The notes under the pieces are model-generated. The model saw only the letters and a list, made by a program, of their open reading frames with translations. It had not been told where the DNA came from and did no database searches. A stretch of 57,495 nt of DNA, taken from Opitutaceae bacterium (GTDB taxonomy: Bacteria; Verrucomicrobiota; Verrucomicrobiia; Opitutales; Opitutaceae). The translations under genes were made by a program, and so were the position numbers. The stretch is from positions 1-57,495 of the forward strand of contig JAHFTC010000010.1 in NCBI GenBank assembly GCA_023269585.1, written 5' to 3'. This document shows positions 1 through 10,532 of this stretch, in pieces (position 1 is the first letter of the stretch; every line of letters begins with the position of its first letter).

Positions 1-415
1 GGGCAAAATGCAGGAACGCCGCGCCGGTCATGAATTCGAAGAAACTCGGCTGGTCCTCGACGTCGCGCGCGGCGATCGTCTCCGCGTGGACCTGAAGTTC
101 CCTGGTGGCCGCGACGATTTCGGCGTCGGTCATCGGCACGCGGTCGACCTGCATCCGCTCGCCGAGCCGCACGAGATGCGGCGAGGTGTAGAGCCCCGTG
201 CGCCAGCCCGCCGCCCGGAAGATCGCCTCAAGCATGGCGGAGACAGAGCCCTTGCCGTTCGTGCCCGCGACGTGGATGCACGGGTAGCTCCGCTCGGGGT
301 GCCCCAGCGCCGCCGCGAGCAACCGCATCCGGTCGATGCCCAGCTTCACCCCCTGGACCTTCAGTCCGCAGAGATAGGCCTTGGTCGAATCGTAGTCGTG
401 CAAGGGGGAGCGCAC
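1..415 (-). CDS. folC: folylpolyglutamate/dihydrofolate synthase, N-terminal part (cut by window edge)
   Basis: First ~138 codons of FolC, the cytosolic ATP-dependent ligase that adds glutamate to folates and, in many bacteria, to dihydropteroate. The Mur-ligase-type P-loop GTNGKGS is at residues ~51-57 and YTSPHL at ~76-81; the remainder lies left of the window. There is no suitable ATG. I chose GTG at 413-415 because CAGGG sits just upstream; a TTG two codons earlier is an alternative. It follows accD by 53 bp on the same strand, the accD-folC arrangement known from enteric bacteria, so co-transcription is likely. Confidence 0.85.
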   Translation of the reverse strand, partial: MRSPLHDYDSTKAYLCGLKVQGVKLGIDRMRLLAAALGHPERSYPCIHVAGTNGKGSVSAMLEAIFRAAGWRTGLYTSPHLVRLGERMQVDRVPMTDAEIVAATRELQVHAETIAARDVEDQPSFFEFMTGAAFLHFA

Positions 416-467
416 CGCCAAACCCTGCCGGGCGTTCGTGCCTCCCGACAAGACGCGAATCCGTTCT

Positions 468-1322
468 TCACGCCGCCCGCTTCCGCCCGGCGAACGCCGT
501 GAGCAGGTCGCGCAGGCGGTCGCGCATGTCGAGCCGGCTCACGATCTGGTCGATCAGTCCGTGCTTGAGCAGAAACTCCGCGGTCTGGAAACCATCGGGC
601 AACGACTGCTTCGTGGTCTCCTTGATCACCCGCGGGCCGGCGAAGCCGACCACCGCGCCCGGCTCGGCGAGGATCACGTCGCCCAGCGTGGCGTAGCTGG
701 CCATCACGCCGGCCATCGTAGGGTTGGTGAGGATCGACACGTACGGCAGGCGTGCCTGCGCGTGACGGGCGAGCGCGGCGCTGGTCTTCGCCATCTGCAT
801 AAGGCTGTAGATGCCCTCGTACATGCGCGCGCCACCCGAGCTGCAGATCACGATGCACGGCACTTTCTTCGCCGTCGCCGCCTCGATCGCACGGGTGATC
901 TTCTCCCCGACCACCGCGCCCATGCTCGCGCCGAGGAAACGAAAATCCATGCACGCAATCGAGACCTCGCTGCCGTGGATCCGGCCGAAGCCGGTCACGA
1001 CCGCGTCGTTGAGCCCCGTCTCCTTCCGGTACTGCTCGAGCTTGCTGGTGTAAGACGCCGTGCCGGTGAAGCCCAGCGGGTCGACCGAGGTCAGCCCCGT
1101 GCCCGTTTCCGTGAAACTGCCCTCGTCGAGCAACCGCGCGAGCCGCGCCGGCGCCGAGATCGGGAAATGGAACCCGCTTTTCGGGAACACCATCTGGTTC
1201 TGCTCCAGCTCCTTGGTGAACACGATGTCGCCGGAAACCGGATCCTTCGTGTACGTCCCCTGCGGGATGTCCCGCTTCTTGACGATGACGGGCGTGTACT
1301 TGGGCTTGCCGAACAGAGCCAT
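468..1322 (-). CDS. accD: acetyl-CoA carboxylase carboxyltransferase beta subunit (zinc-ribbon cysteines absent)
   Basis: AccD, 284 residues, the beta subunit of the carboxyltransferase that with AccA moves the carboxyl group from biotin to acetyl-CoA, the first step of fatty-acid synthesis. The crotonase-like core is intact: [17 protein letters not shown] at 125-141 and SGGARMYEG at 162-170, followed by [12 protein letters not shown]. The N-terminal zinc ribbon is abnormal: where E. coli AccD has Cys27, 30, 46 and 49 (CPxCG twice) this protein reads DPVSG (27-31) and FPKSG (46-50). The fold frame is kept but all ligands are lost. The only cysteines are at 124, 156 and 160. folC follows on the same strand. 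Confidence 0.95.
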   Translation of the reverse strand: MALFGKPKYTPVIVKKRDIPQGTYTKDPVSGDIVFTKELEQNQMVFPKSGFHFPISAPARLARLLDEGSFTETGTGLTSVDPLGFTGTASYTSKLEQYRKETGLNDAVVTGFGRIHGSEVSIACMDFRFLGASMGAVVGEKITRAIEAATAKKVPCIVICSSGGARMYEGIYSLMQMAKTSAALARHAQARLPYVSILTNPTMAGVMASYATLGDVILAEPGAVVGFAGPRVIKETTKQSLPDGFQTAEFLLKHGLIDQIVSRLDMRDRLRDLLTAFAGRKRAA

Positions 1323-1503
1323 ACGGTGAGTGCGAACGAATTGCTGGGGCCGGTGCGAAGCGGTGTAGGTCTCCGCATCGGGATTGGGCTACGGTCTACT
1401 GGAGGTGCGTCGGGGTTGAACAGAAGGAAACCGCCCCCGGCGGCGGGCAGTAGCTGCGTTTATCTCGCCGTCTCCTCGGGCGTTTCGGCCGCGGGCGCGG
1501 GAC

Positions 1504-2253
1504 TCACCCGTGCCCGAAGGTCGCCACATCGATCACCCGCGCCCCGGCCCGGCGCAGCGCGACGGCACAGGTGTTGAGCGTCGCGCCGGTCGTGAAGACA
1601 TCGTCGATCAGCACAAACCGCTCCGCCGGATCGAGCCGCCGCCCCCGCCGCACCTCGAACGCGCCCTTCAGGTTCTCCTGCCGTGTCCGCCGGTCGAGCC
1701 GGGTCTGCGTAGGGGTGTCGACCACGCGCCGCAGCGGCTCCGCCAGCCGCGTACCACTGCCGGCGACACGGGCGAAAATTCCGGCCAGCAACCGCGACTG
1801 GTTGTAGCCGCGTTCGCGGAGTTTGCGCGGATGCAACGGCACCGGCACCAGCGTCGCGCCGCGCAGGTAGTCGAGAAAACCTTCCGCCTCGCGCGCGATC
1901 AGCCCGATCTCCTCGAGGAGGTGGGTCGCCCCGTGGTACTTGAGGTCGATCACCAGCGTCCGGGCCGGGCCGCGCAGCACCACCGCCGTGCGGCCCTCGC
2001 GAAACTCCGGTTCGAGCTCGAAGCAGTGCTCGCACACGCGGTCCGTGGCCGTGTCACCGAAAAACGGATAGCCACAGGTCGTGCAGTGCGGGCCGGCCAC
2101 CCGGTGCAGCCGCCGGGCGCACGGTTCGCAGAGGTGGTGGCGCCGCACCGGGTCGACCAGCGACCGGCAATGCGCGCACACCGGGGGGAACCACGTGTCG
2201 CGCAACGCCCGCAGCCACCGCCGCCAGTGTCGCCCTCTCTGCTGCCGCTCCAT
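1504..2253 (-). CDS. comF: ComF family phosphoribosyltransferase-like protein
   Basis: 249-residue ComF/GntX family protein. Four CxxC pairs lie at residues 26-29, 42-45, 57-60 and 74-77, a double zinc-ribbon-like N-terminus. A type I phosphoribosyltransferase domain follows, with the PRPP loop VLIDDVFTTGAT at about 214-225. In naturally competent bacteria ComF is needed for DNA uptake at the inner membrane; elsewhere its role is unclear, and no other competence gene is adjacent. The reading frame stays open upstream, but ATG at 2251-2253 starts just before the conserved region. It is divergent from the acyl-CoA synthetase gene, with 121 bp between them. Confidence 0.85.
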   Translation of the reverse strand: MERQQRGRHWRRWLRALRDTWFPPVCAHCRSLVDPVRRHHLCEPCARRLHRVAGPHCTTCGYPFFGDTATDRVCEHCFELEPEFREGRTAVVLRGPARTLVIDLKYHGATHLLEEIGLIAREAEGFLDYLRGATLVPVPLHPRKLRERGYNQSRLLAGIFARVAGSGTRLAEPLRRVVDTPTQTRLDRRTRQENLKGAFEVRRGRRLDPAERFVLIDDVFTTGATLNTCAVALRRAGARVIDVATFGHG

Positions 2254-2374
2254 TTCACGTCCGATCCTGCCGCCCCCGCGCGGCGGCGGGAAGCCGGAAA
2301 ACGACCGGCCGGCGCCGGGGGCCCGTCTTCTTCCGGCTTCCCTTCGCGCACCGGGTCGCAACACTTTCGCGGCC

Positions 2375-3967
2375 ATGCAGCCCCCCGAAGCACCCACCCT
2401 GCACGCCCCCGAGTTCTTCAACTTCGCCACCGATGTCATCGATCGATGGGCCCTGAGCCGCCCCGACGCCCTCGCCCTCTGGTGGGTCGACGGCTCCACC
2501 CGGGCTGAGCGCAGGTACACCTTCCGTGAGATCGCCGCACTCAGCGCCCAGGCAGCCAACTTTCTCCGCGCCTCCGGCGTGAAACGCGGCGACCGCGTCC
2601 TGGTGATGCTCCCACGCCTGCCCCAGTGGTGGATCTCGATGCTCGGCCTCATCCGCCTCGGCGCCGTGCCCGTGCCGGCCACGCTGCTCCTCACGCCACG
2701 GGAGGTCCACTACCGCATCGAGACCGCCCAGGTCGCAGCCGTCATCACGACGGGCGACGGCATCGCCAAGGTCGGCTCCTTCCGCGGCATCAGCCTTCTC
2801 GTCGAAAGCGCCGCCGTCGGCTGGGTGGATTTCGACGCCGGCATGCGCACCGCCTCCAACGTCTCTCAAGGCGAACCCATCCGCGCCTCCGACCCGGGCA
2901 TCATCTATTTCACCAGCGCCACCACCGGCGAACCGAAGATGGTCCTGCACACCCAGGCCAGCTACGCGATCGGCCATCGCCTGACGGGCGAACTCTGGCT
3001 CGATCTCAAGCCCGACGACGTCCACTGGAACATCTCCGATCTCGGCTGGGGCAAGGCGGCCTGGTCGAGCTTCTACGGTCCGTGGCAGATGGGCGCGTGC
3101 ATCTTCGCGCTCGAGGTGCACGGCAAATTCGATCCCGCCCTCACACTCGACATGCTCGAGTGCTTCCCGATCTCCACCTGGTGCGCGCCGCCCACCGCCC
3201 TGCGCCTCATCGTGCGCGAGGACCTCACGAAGCGCCGTTTCCCGAAGCTGCGCCACTGCGTGACCGCCGGCGAGCCGCTCAATCCCGAGGTCATCAAACT
3301 TTGGAAACAGGCCACCGGCCTCGACCTCTACGAGGCCTACGGCCAGACGGAGACCGTCGTGCTCATCGGTAACTTCCGCTCGATGAACTTCCCGATCCGC
3401 CCGGGCTCGATGGGCAAGCCCACGCCGGGCATGAACGTGAGCCTCATCGACGACGACGGCAACGAGGTCCCACCCGGCGGCGAAGGCGAGGTTGCGATCC
3501 GCGTGAAGCCCCACCGCCCGCTCGGCCTCTTCCAGGAATATTGGCTCAATCCCGAGGAGACCGCCGACAAGTTCCGCGGCGACTGGTACCTCACCGGCGA
3601 CCGCGCCACGCGCGACGCCGAGGGCTACTACTGGTTCGTCGGGCGCCGCGACGATGTCATCAAGAGCTCGGGCTACCGCATCGGCCCCTTCGAAGTCGAG
3701 AGCGCCCTCATCGAGCACCCGTCCGTGCTCGACGTCGCGGTCGTCGGTAAGCCCGACCCGGCCCGCGGGCAGATCGTCAAGGCCTTCATCGTTCTCCGTG
3801 CCGGCACCCCGCCGCACGACGCGCTGAAGGAGGAGCTTCAACAGCACTGCAAACGCACGATCGCGCCCTTCAAGTACCCGCGCGAAATCGAGTTCGTCGC
3901 GGAGCTGCCGAAGACGACCAGCGGCAAGACCCGCCGCGTCGAGCTCCGCGCGCGCGAAAAAAACTGA
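2375..3967 (+). CDS. acyl-CoA synthetase, AMP-forming (medium-chain/ACSM-like)
   Basis: 530-residue ANL-superfamily enzyme that activates a carboxylic acid to its acyl-CoA through an acyl-adenylate. Motifs in order: P-loop YFTSATTGEPK at 178-188 (the usual SGTTG is SATTG here), YEAYGQTE ending at 326, TGD at 407-409, hinge GRRDDVIKSSGYRIGP at 423-438, and the C-terminal catalytic lysine in TSGK at residue 518. The EVES/SSGYR hinge and overall length fit the medium-chain or acetate-activating ACSM-type branch rather than Acs. The chain length used cannot be read from sequence. The frame is open upstream to 2081, overlapping divergent comF; ATG 2375 matches the family N-terminus. It converges on the next gene with 12 bp between stops. 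Confidence 0.85.
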   Translation: MQPPEAPTLHAPEFFNFATDVIDRWALSRPDALALWWVDGSTRAERRYTFREIAALSAQAANFLRASGVKRGDRVLVMLPRLPQWWISMLGLIRLGAVPVPATLLLTPREVHYRIETAQVAAVITTGDGIAKVGSFRGISLLVESAAVGWVDFDAGMRTASNVSQGEPIRASDPGIIYFTSATTGEPKMVLHTQASYAIGHRLTGELWLDLKPDDVHWNISDLGWGKAAWSSFYGPWQMGACIFALEVHGKFDPALTLDMLECFPISTWCAPPTALRLIVREDLTKRRFPKLRHCVTAGEPLNPEVIKLWKQATGLDLYEAYGQTETVVLIGNFRSMNFPIRPGSMGKPTPGMNVSLIDDDGNEVPPGGEGEVAIRVKPHRPLGLFQEYWLNPEETADKFRGDWYLTGDRATRDAEGYYWFVGRRDDVIKSSGYRIGPFEVESALIEHPSVLDVAVVGKPDPARGQIVKAFIVLRAGTPPHDALKEELQQHCKRTIAPFKYPREIEFVAELPKTTSGKTRRVELRAREKN

Positions 3968-3979
3968 GGGGCGCCCGGC

Positions 3980-6900
3980 CTATCGGCCCGGCAGCACCTC
4001 GCGCAGGACCACGCGAAACTCGTCGAGCTCGTAGGGCTTGGCCACGCGCCCGGCGAAGCCGTAGGCGCGATGGTTGGCCAGCACCGGATCACTCGAGTAC
4101 CCGCTGGAGACGATCGCTTTCACCTGCGGGTCGATCGCACGGATCTTCTCCAGTGCCTCCAACCCGCCCATGCCGCCCGGAACCGTGAGATCCACGATCA
4201 CGAGATCGAAAGGCCGCGCCCCGCCGAACTCCGCGAGATACCGATCCACCGCTTCGCGCCCGTCAGCGGTGACCTCCACCTCACAACCCAACCGGCCCAA
4301 CATCAGCGTCACCATGCGGCGGATCGGGGCCTCGTCGTCCATGAACAGCACGCGGCCGCGGATCTTCCCGCCGCCCACGGGCGCCGCCGGCTCCGGCAAC
4401 GGCAATCCCTGTTCGGCCGCCGGCAGATAGACGTGGAACGTCGTGCCGCGCCCGAGGACGGACTCGACCTGGATGAGTCCCTTGTGCTTGCGCACGATCG
4501 AGTAGACGGTGGCCAAGCCGAGCCCGCTGCCGGTGTGCTTGGTCGTAAAGTACGGTTCGAAGACCCGCTCGATGTGCTCCGGCTTGATTCCCACCCCGGA
4601 GTCGACGACCGACAACCGCACATAGGATCCCGGCGCCAGCGAAGGCTGTTGCAGCGATCCGATCCGCTCGTTCGTGCCCACCACCCGCACGACGCCGCCG
4701 GCGGGCATCGCCTGCACCGCATTGATCACCAGATTCTGGACGACGCGGCCGATCTGCGCCTTGTCCACATCGGCGGGCCACAGGTCATCCGGAAGCGCAA
4801 ACTCCGCCTTCACCCTCGAGCCATGGAGGGCGAAACGCGCGACCTCGGCCACGATCTCCGGCAGACGCACCGCACTGCGGATCGGATCGCCGCCCCGCGA
4901 AAAAGTGAGCAACTGCTGTGTGAGGTCCCTCGCGCGGAGCGCCGCCCGGTCCGCATCCGCCAGCGCCAGTCCGATCTGACTCTCCGGCTCCACATCGAGC
5001 TTCGCCAAGGCGATGTTTCCCATCACCGCGGTGAGGATGTTGTTGAAGTCGTGGGCGATCCCGCCCGCCAGCAGACCGACCGATTCCAGCTTCGACGCCC
5101 GCTGGAGTTCCTGCTCAAGGCGGTCGCGCTCGGTGATGTCGCGGAAGACCAGCACCGTCCCCACCACCGCACTGTCCGCCGCATGGATCGGCGCGCAGCA
5201 CCCCTCCACCAGCCGCAGCGCCCCGGCCCGGCCCGCGAGCACGGTGTGTGCTGGGAGTTCGACGACATTGTCCCCGCGCAGCACCGTCGGGACCGGAACC
5301 GCCGTCGCATCCGCCCCCTCGGCGACGCGCAACGCGCACACCTCGTCGATCGGACGGCCCACCGCCGCATCGCCGTCCCACTGCGTCAAGGCGGCCGCCG
5401 CGGGATTGATGAACTGCACCCGCCCGTCCGTGTCGGTTGTCACCACCCCCTCGGCCATCGCGCGCAGGGTCACCGCCAGCCGCTCCTTTTCCGCCGCCAG
5501 TGCCGCCTCGGCGCGCTTCAGGTCGGTGAGATCGACGAGCACCAGCACGGCCCGCTGGAGATCCGCGCCACCCGCGGCATCGCCGATCCACCACCGCACG
5601 AGCATGTGTCGGCGCCGTCCCGCAAAATCGCGGATGCTGGTCTCCGCCTCGAACGTCCGGCGGCCCTCGGCCACGGCCACGAACACCGCCCGCACCACGT
5701 CGAGCGTCTCCGGCGCGAGCAGCCAACGCCGACGATTCTGCAGGTCCACCCGCGAGGCCGCCCCGAAGACCCGCAGGGCCATCTCGTTGCAATCAAGCAC
5801 CCCCACCAGGCCCGCTCCGCGCCACGCGAGCCGCCGATCCTGTTGCAGTCGCGCCGCCAACTCCGCTCCGTCGGTCGTGCTCAAACCCTGCAACCACCGC
5901 CCGGCCGCGCTGAAATCCATCTCCACCATCGCCACCGGTGTGTGCTGGAACAGCGTGCGATAGCGGAGCTCCGACTGCCGGACCTCCTGTTCCGCCTGCC
6001 GCCGCGCTGTGACGTCCACCACAACCCCCACGAGCTCCCAGCGGTCGAACGCCGCGCGCGTGATCGACGTGCGTTCGTAGAGCCAATACACCTTGCCGCC
6101 CACGTTCGCGCGGAACTCCTGTTCGTAGCCCGGGGCCCCGCCCCGAAGTGCTTCGGCGCTGCGCCGGTTCATCTCGTCGCACTCCGGGACGTTGGCCTCG
6201 TTCCAGTTCAACGCCGTCCGCGGTTCGGGGTCGGCGGGGCCGAAGAGTTTGTGATACAGGCGCGCCCCGGGGACGAAGACCAACCAGTTCAGCGTGCCGT
6301 CGGCCCGTTCGATGACCTCGGCCCGCCAGAGCAGGCAGTCGACCACGTCGAAGATCTTTTCGAGCTGCCGTTGGTGCGCCTGCTTGGCCTCCTCCGCCTC
6401 ATGTCGCCGGGTGACGTCGGTGATCACCCCGACCAACGTCCACTCCCCCGGCCCCTTCGTCTCGATCGTCACCTGCTCGTGCAACCAATGGGCCCGGCCG
6501 CCCCAGTGCGCCTGGAACTCCTGCGTATAGCCGCGCTCGCCGCCCAGGATCGCGCGCTCCGCCGCGCCGTCGATCTGCAGATCCGTCCGCGCGTCGACGA
6601 CGCGCTCCCAGCGGAAAAAGGCCCCGGCTCCCGGCTCCTCCCCGAAGACTTCGCGGAACAGTCGCGACTGCGGGATGAACATGACCCAATGGAGGCGGCC
6701 GTCGCCGCGATCGATGACCCGTCCCTGCCAGAGCATGCACTCGACCACGTCGAGGATGCGCGCGAGCTGCGCCTCGTGCACCCGTTGCGCCTCCTCCACC
6801 TCCCGGCGTGTTGAAATGTCCACCACCACGCCGGCCAACTGCCAGCGGTCGGCACCGGCCGCTGTGATCGTGACCTGCTCGTGCAGCCAGAGGACCCGGC

Positions 6901-8185
6901 CGGGCAAGAGCACGCGGAACTCCTGCGCATAGCCGGTCCGGCCGTCCAACACCGCCGCACGCGCCCGTTCGTCGATCTCGCGATTCTCGGGCACCGTCAC
7001 CCGGTGCCATTCGAGGTGGCAGGGCGTGCCCGCCGGTGGATCGCCGAAGATCTGCTGGTAGAGGACGGACCGCGAGGTCACCGTATCCCAATGCAGGGCA
7101 CCATCGTCCAGCCGCCGCACCTCCCCGCGCCAGAGCAGGCAGTTCGCCGCCGAGAGCAACTGGTGCAGCTGCGACTCCTCCGCCCGACGGGTCTCCTCCG
7201 CCAGCCGCCGCCGGGTGGAGTCGACCACCACACCGACCAGTTCCCAGGCTCCTTCTCCGATCGCCCGAATGGTCACCTGCTCGCGCAGCCAGATGTCGCC
7301 CTCCGCTCGCGGCACATGAAATTCCTGCTCGTAACCCGCGCGCCCGCCGAGGATCGCCTCCCGCGCCCGCGCCGTCATCTCCTCCGCCTCCGGTACCCCG
7401 ATGCTGGCCCAGAACAAGATTTGGAAGGCCCCCGGATCATCCCGGAACAGCCGTCGGTACAGTTCGGAGCGCGGAAGGAAAAGGTCCCAGTGGAGTTCAC
7501 CGTCGGGCCGGCGGCTCACCCGGGCCTGCCAGAGCATCGCGTGCATCTCGGCGGCGAGGCGCTCGAGCCGCTGCTCGCTGCGGCGCCGCGCCTCCTCGGC
7601 CTCGTGCCGCGCCGTCTGGTCGGTGACCACGGCCGCGACGTGCCAGGAATCGGGCCCCGTCTGTTCAACCGCGGCCGTTTCGTGCAACCAGAAGGTTCGG
7701 CCCTCGGCATCGAGGCGGAAGTCCTGTTCGTATCCTTTCTTCCCCTCCAGCATCGCCCGCGCGCTGCGGGCGTCCATCTCCGTCTGGTCGAGCAGCCTCA
7801 GATCCAGCCAGAGCCCTCTTTCCCGCGAGGGAATCTGACCACCGGCCAACCGCCGGTAGAGCTGCGAGGGCTGAAGCAGAGTGAATACCCAGTGCATCTG
7901 TCCGTCCCGGCGCCGCACCTCGGCCTCCCAGACCATGCAGTCGGTCATCGCCAGTAGATCCCGCCAGTGTCGGTCCGCCCGGGATTCCCGTCGGCCCCGG
8001 CGCGCCCGCAGCCACGCCGCAAACGCAGCTGCGACTGCAACCCCTCCCAGGACGGCCCAGGACCAGCCCGGGACCGCGGCCACCGTCGGCGGCGTTCCGG
8101 CAGCGTGCGCACAGCAGACCGGCACCGGCGCAACTGCGCCGGCCGCCATCGCCCGCCGCCAGAACATGCGTGCAGGGGATTTCAT
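3980..8185 (-). CDS. hybrid sensor histidine kinase with five tandem PAS-like repeats
   Basis: About 1401 residues. A basic N-terminus and one membrane segment (~42-59) lead into five consecutive, mutually similar PAS/PAC-type units of ~135 residues each (~74-750), every one containing a GYxQ(E/D)F-like stretch and a closing VVxDxTxRR(x)AEE linker. Two further, different PAS domains follow. Then come HisKA with GGIAHDFNN (phospho-accepting His ~1045), an HATPase_c domain (GSGLGLATVYSIV) and a C-terminal receiver (Asp ~1332 in VIVDLTVPGG). It is a membrane-tethered sensor that probably autophosphorylates and signals through its own receiver or an unlinked partner. ATG at 8183-8185 precedes the membrane segment; an ATG at 8245 with a better purine-rich leader is an alternative. 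Ligand unknown. Confidence 0.85.
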   Translation of the reverse strand: MKSPARMFWRRAMAAGAVAPVPVCCAHAAGTPPTVAAVPGWSWAVLGGVAVAAAFAAWLRARRGRRESRADRHWRDLLAMTDCMVWEAEVRRRDGQMHWVFTLLQPSQLYRRLAGGQIPSRERGLWLDLRLLDQTEMDARSARAMLEGKKGYEQDFRLDAEGRTFWLHETAAVEQTGPDSWHVAAVVTDQTARHEAEEARRRSEQRLERLAAEMHAMLWQARVSRRPDGELHWDLFLPRSELYRRLFRDDPGAFQILFWASIGVPEAEEMTARAREAILGGRAGYEQEFHVPRAEGDIWLREQVTIRAIGEGAWELVGVVVDSTRRRLAEETRRAEESQLHQLLSAANCLLWRGEVRRLDDGALHWDTVTSRSVLYQQIFGDPPAGTPCHLEWHRVTVPENREIDERARAAVLDGRTGYAQEFRVLLPGRVLWLHEQVTITAAGADRWQLAGVVVDISTRREVEEAQRVHEAQLARILDVVECMLWQGRVIDRGDGRLHWVMFIPQSRLFREVFGEEPGAGAFFRWERVVDARTDLQIDGAAERAILGGERGYTQEFQAHWGGRAHWLHEQVTIETKGPGEWTLVGVITDVTRRHEAEEAKQAHQRQLEKIFDVVDCLLWRAEVIERADGTLNWLVFVPGARLYHKLFGPADPEPRTALNWNEANVPECDEMNRRSAEALRGGAPGYEQEFRANVGGKVYWLYERTSITRAAFDRWELVGVVVDVTARRQAEQEVRQSELRYRTLFQHTPVAMVEMDFSAAGRWLQGLSTTDGAELAARLQQDRRLAWRGAGLVGVLDCNEMALRVFGAASRVDLQNRRRWLLAPETLDVVRAVFVAVAEGRRTFEAETSIRDFAGRRRHMLVRWWIGDAAGGADLQRAVLVLVDLTDLKRAEAALAAEKERLAVTLRAMAEGVVTTDTDGRVQFINPAAAALTQWDGDAAVGRPIDEVCALRVAEGADATAVPVPTVLRGDNVVELPAHTVLAGRAGALRLVEGCCAPIHAADSAVVGTVLVFRDITERDRLEQELQRASKLESVGLLAGGIAHDFNNILTAVMGNIALAKLDVEPESQIGLALADADRAALRARDLTQQLLTFSRGGDPIRSAVRLPEIVAEVARFALHGSRVKAEFALPDDLWPADVDKAQIGRVVQNLVINAVQAMPAGGVVRVVGTNERIGSLQQPSLAPGSYVRLSVVDSGVGIKPEHIERVFEPYFTTKHTGSGLGLATVYSIVRKHKGLIQVESVLGRGTTFHVYLPAAEQGLPLPEPAAPVGGGKIRGRVLFMDDEAPIRRMVTLMLGRLGCEVEVTADGREAVDRYLAEFGGARPFDLVIVDLTVPGGMGGLEALEKIRAIDPQVKAIVSSGYSSDPVLANHRAYGFAGRVAKPYELDEFRVVLREVLPGR

Positions 8186-8459
8186 CGTCCGGGGGCGCGA
8201 CGAGCGAAGGCGGAGCACCGTCCGGTGTCGAGAGGCAAAGCCCATCAGTCCGCCCCGGGCCGTGCAGGCCGGCCGCTGGCCCGCAGAATTCCGTTGCAAT
8301 TCCCCGCCGTTCCCTTCTTTTGGCGCCCACTTCGTTAGAGATACGTTAGAAGACAGAACATGGTGAATCGTCAGTTGGAGCGCTGCTTCAGAAGATGATT
8401 CGAAACCCGAGGTCCGGGAACAGGCTGCCTAGCGACGGGGATCGACGAAAGAAATTCAC

Positions 8460-8864
8460 ATGAGCAACTCCAAACTGTACGTTGGCAATATGGCTTTCGC
8501 TACCACCGAGTCCGACCTGCGCGATGCGTTCGGTCAGTACGGTACCGTGAGCGATGTCTACGTCGCCATGGACAAATTCACCGGCCGCGCCCGCGGTTTC
8601 GCGTTCGTCACCATGAGCACGGCTGAAGAGGCCAAGCTCGCCATCGAGAAGCTGCACGGCGCCGCCATCGGCGGTCGCACCCTCACCGTTAACGAAGCCC
8701 GCCCGAAGGAAGAAGGCGCCGGCCGTTCGTTCGGCGGTGGCGGCGGCGGCGGCGAGCGTCGCGGTGGTTTCGGCGGCGGCAGCGGCGGCGGCAGCCGTGG
8801 TTTCGGCGGCGGCGAGCGCCGTGGCGGTTTCGGCGGCGGCGACCGTGGCGATCGTCGCTACTAA
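8460..8864 (+). CDS. RRM-domain RNA-binding protein with glycine-rich tail
   Basis: 134 residues: one RNA-recognition motif followed by a Gly/Arg/Phe-rich low-complexity tail. RNP2 is LYVGNM (residues 6-11) and RNP1 is RGFAFVTM (~45-52). The tail from ~95 consists of GGGERRGGFGGG-like repeats ending in DRRY. The family resembles cyanobacterial Rbp and plant glycine-rich RNA-binding proteins, often cold-induced and binding single-stranded RNA; that regulation is inferred. The ATG at 8460 gives an exact RRM start, and an untranslated leader of up to ~150 bp precedes it. A strong terminator follows at 8895. Confidence 0.92.
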   Translation: MSNSKLYVGNMAFATTESDLRDAFGQYGTVSDVYVAMDKFTGRARGFAFVTMSTAEEAKLAIEKLHGAAIGGRTLTVNEARPKEEGAGRSFGGGGGGGERRGGFGGGSGGGSRGFGGGERRGGFGGGDRGDRRY

Positions 8865-8894
8865 TCCCCTCCGGTCCTAACGACCAAACTTTGC

Positions 8895-8924
8895 AGGCGG
8901 TCCGCTTCGGCGGCCCGCCTTTTT
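8895..8924 (+). terminator. rho-independent terminator of the RRM gene
   Basis: An 11-bp stem with one mismatch closes on a TTCG tetraloop (arms 8895-8905 and 8910-8920) and runs into five T residues. It lies 31 bp after the RRM stop. Confidence 0.85.
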
Positions 8925-8963
8925 CGCGTCCGCCCCACAGGGCCGCGGTAGCGGCCCCGTCCC

Positions 8964-9953
<990 letters not shown>

Positions 9954-10532
9954 GTTCGTTTTTGGTGCGCGAAGGCCAGGCGGGTGACGATAACCGCCGG
10001 TGCCGCTGTGGCACTCGGACTTCGCGGAGCGCAGAGCAGTTGCAGACAATTCTTCCCCCGTCAACGCCACTGCCACGGCAAAACGCAGGAAGCCCCCGCA
10101 CGTTCATCGATCACGTGGATCGGTCGGCTTGCCGCCGGCGAACACGGCCGCGCAGCAACTGTTACTCCCCGCAACCCCCGCCCGATTTCCGACCAAGACG
10201 CGACGGCGTCCCAACCTCTGCTGCCCCCCACATTGGTAGCATGAAGCGGGGAACGCCGTCGCGCTGATTGGTCAGTCCCATCCGGGAACCAGCCTGCCCC
10301 GGTCAAGAACGGGTGCCGCAGCACATCCATTCTTGAGGCGGCAAACATCGACTGCGGAAGCGCTGTGCGGCGTCCGGTCCGAAGACCGTGCCGACTCGCG
10401 TCGCCCGCAGGATTGTTCGTTTGCCGTCATAGTCGCTGAGGTTGCACGCCCCGCACCGGGCATCCACCCCAACGATTACCAACCTAAAGTGAGCGGCTTG
10501 CCATTTATTTGGTAAACGGGGACCCTTGACAC
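9954..10532. other. intergenic region between folE2 and the propeller kinase
   Basis: About 580 bp separating two divergent genes. I find no convincing ORF, tRNA, terminator or known riboswitch here. The final ~35 bp before the kinase GTG include a short imperfect palindrome (TTGCCA...TGGTAA, ~10497-10515) that could be part of a promoter or operator. The space is long enough for regulated divergent promoters, but none can be assigned. Confidence 0.5.

Noticed and set aside
2255-3847. Long minus-strand ORF (530 codons) antisense to the acyl-CoA synthetase
   Set aside because: Composition is Gly/Asp/His-rich shadow sequence with no conserved motif; the plus strand has all ANL motifs. High GC creates long open antisense frames.
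4070-6814. 914-codon plus-strand ORF antisense to the multi-PAS kinase
   Set aside because: Arg/His/Pro-rich shadow of a clearly conserved kinase on the other strand.
8330-8352. Two ACGTTAGA-like direct repeats upstream of the RRM gene
   Set aside because: Could be an operator, but the repeats are short and imperfect, and no promoter can be placed relative to them.
9954-10532. tRNA or riboswitch in the folE2/kinase gap
   Set aside because: I looked for cloverleaf arms, TTCRANNC loops and known riboswitch cores and found none.
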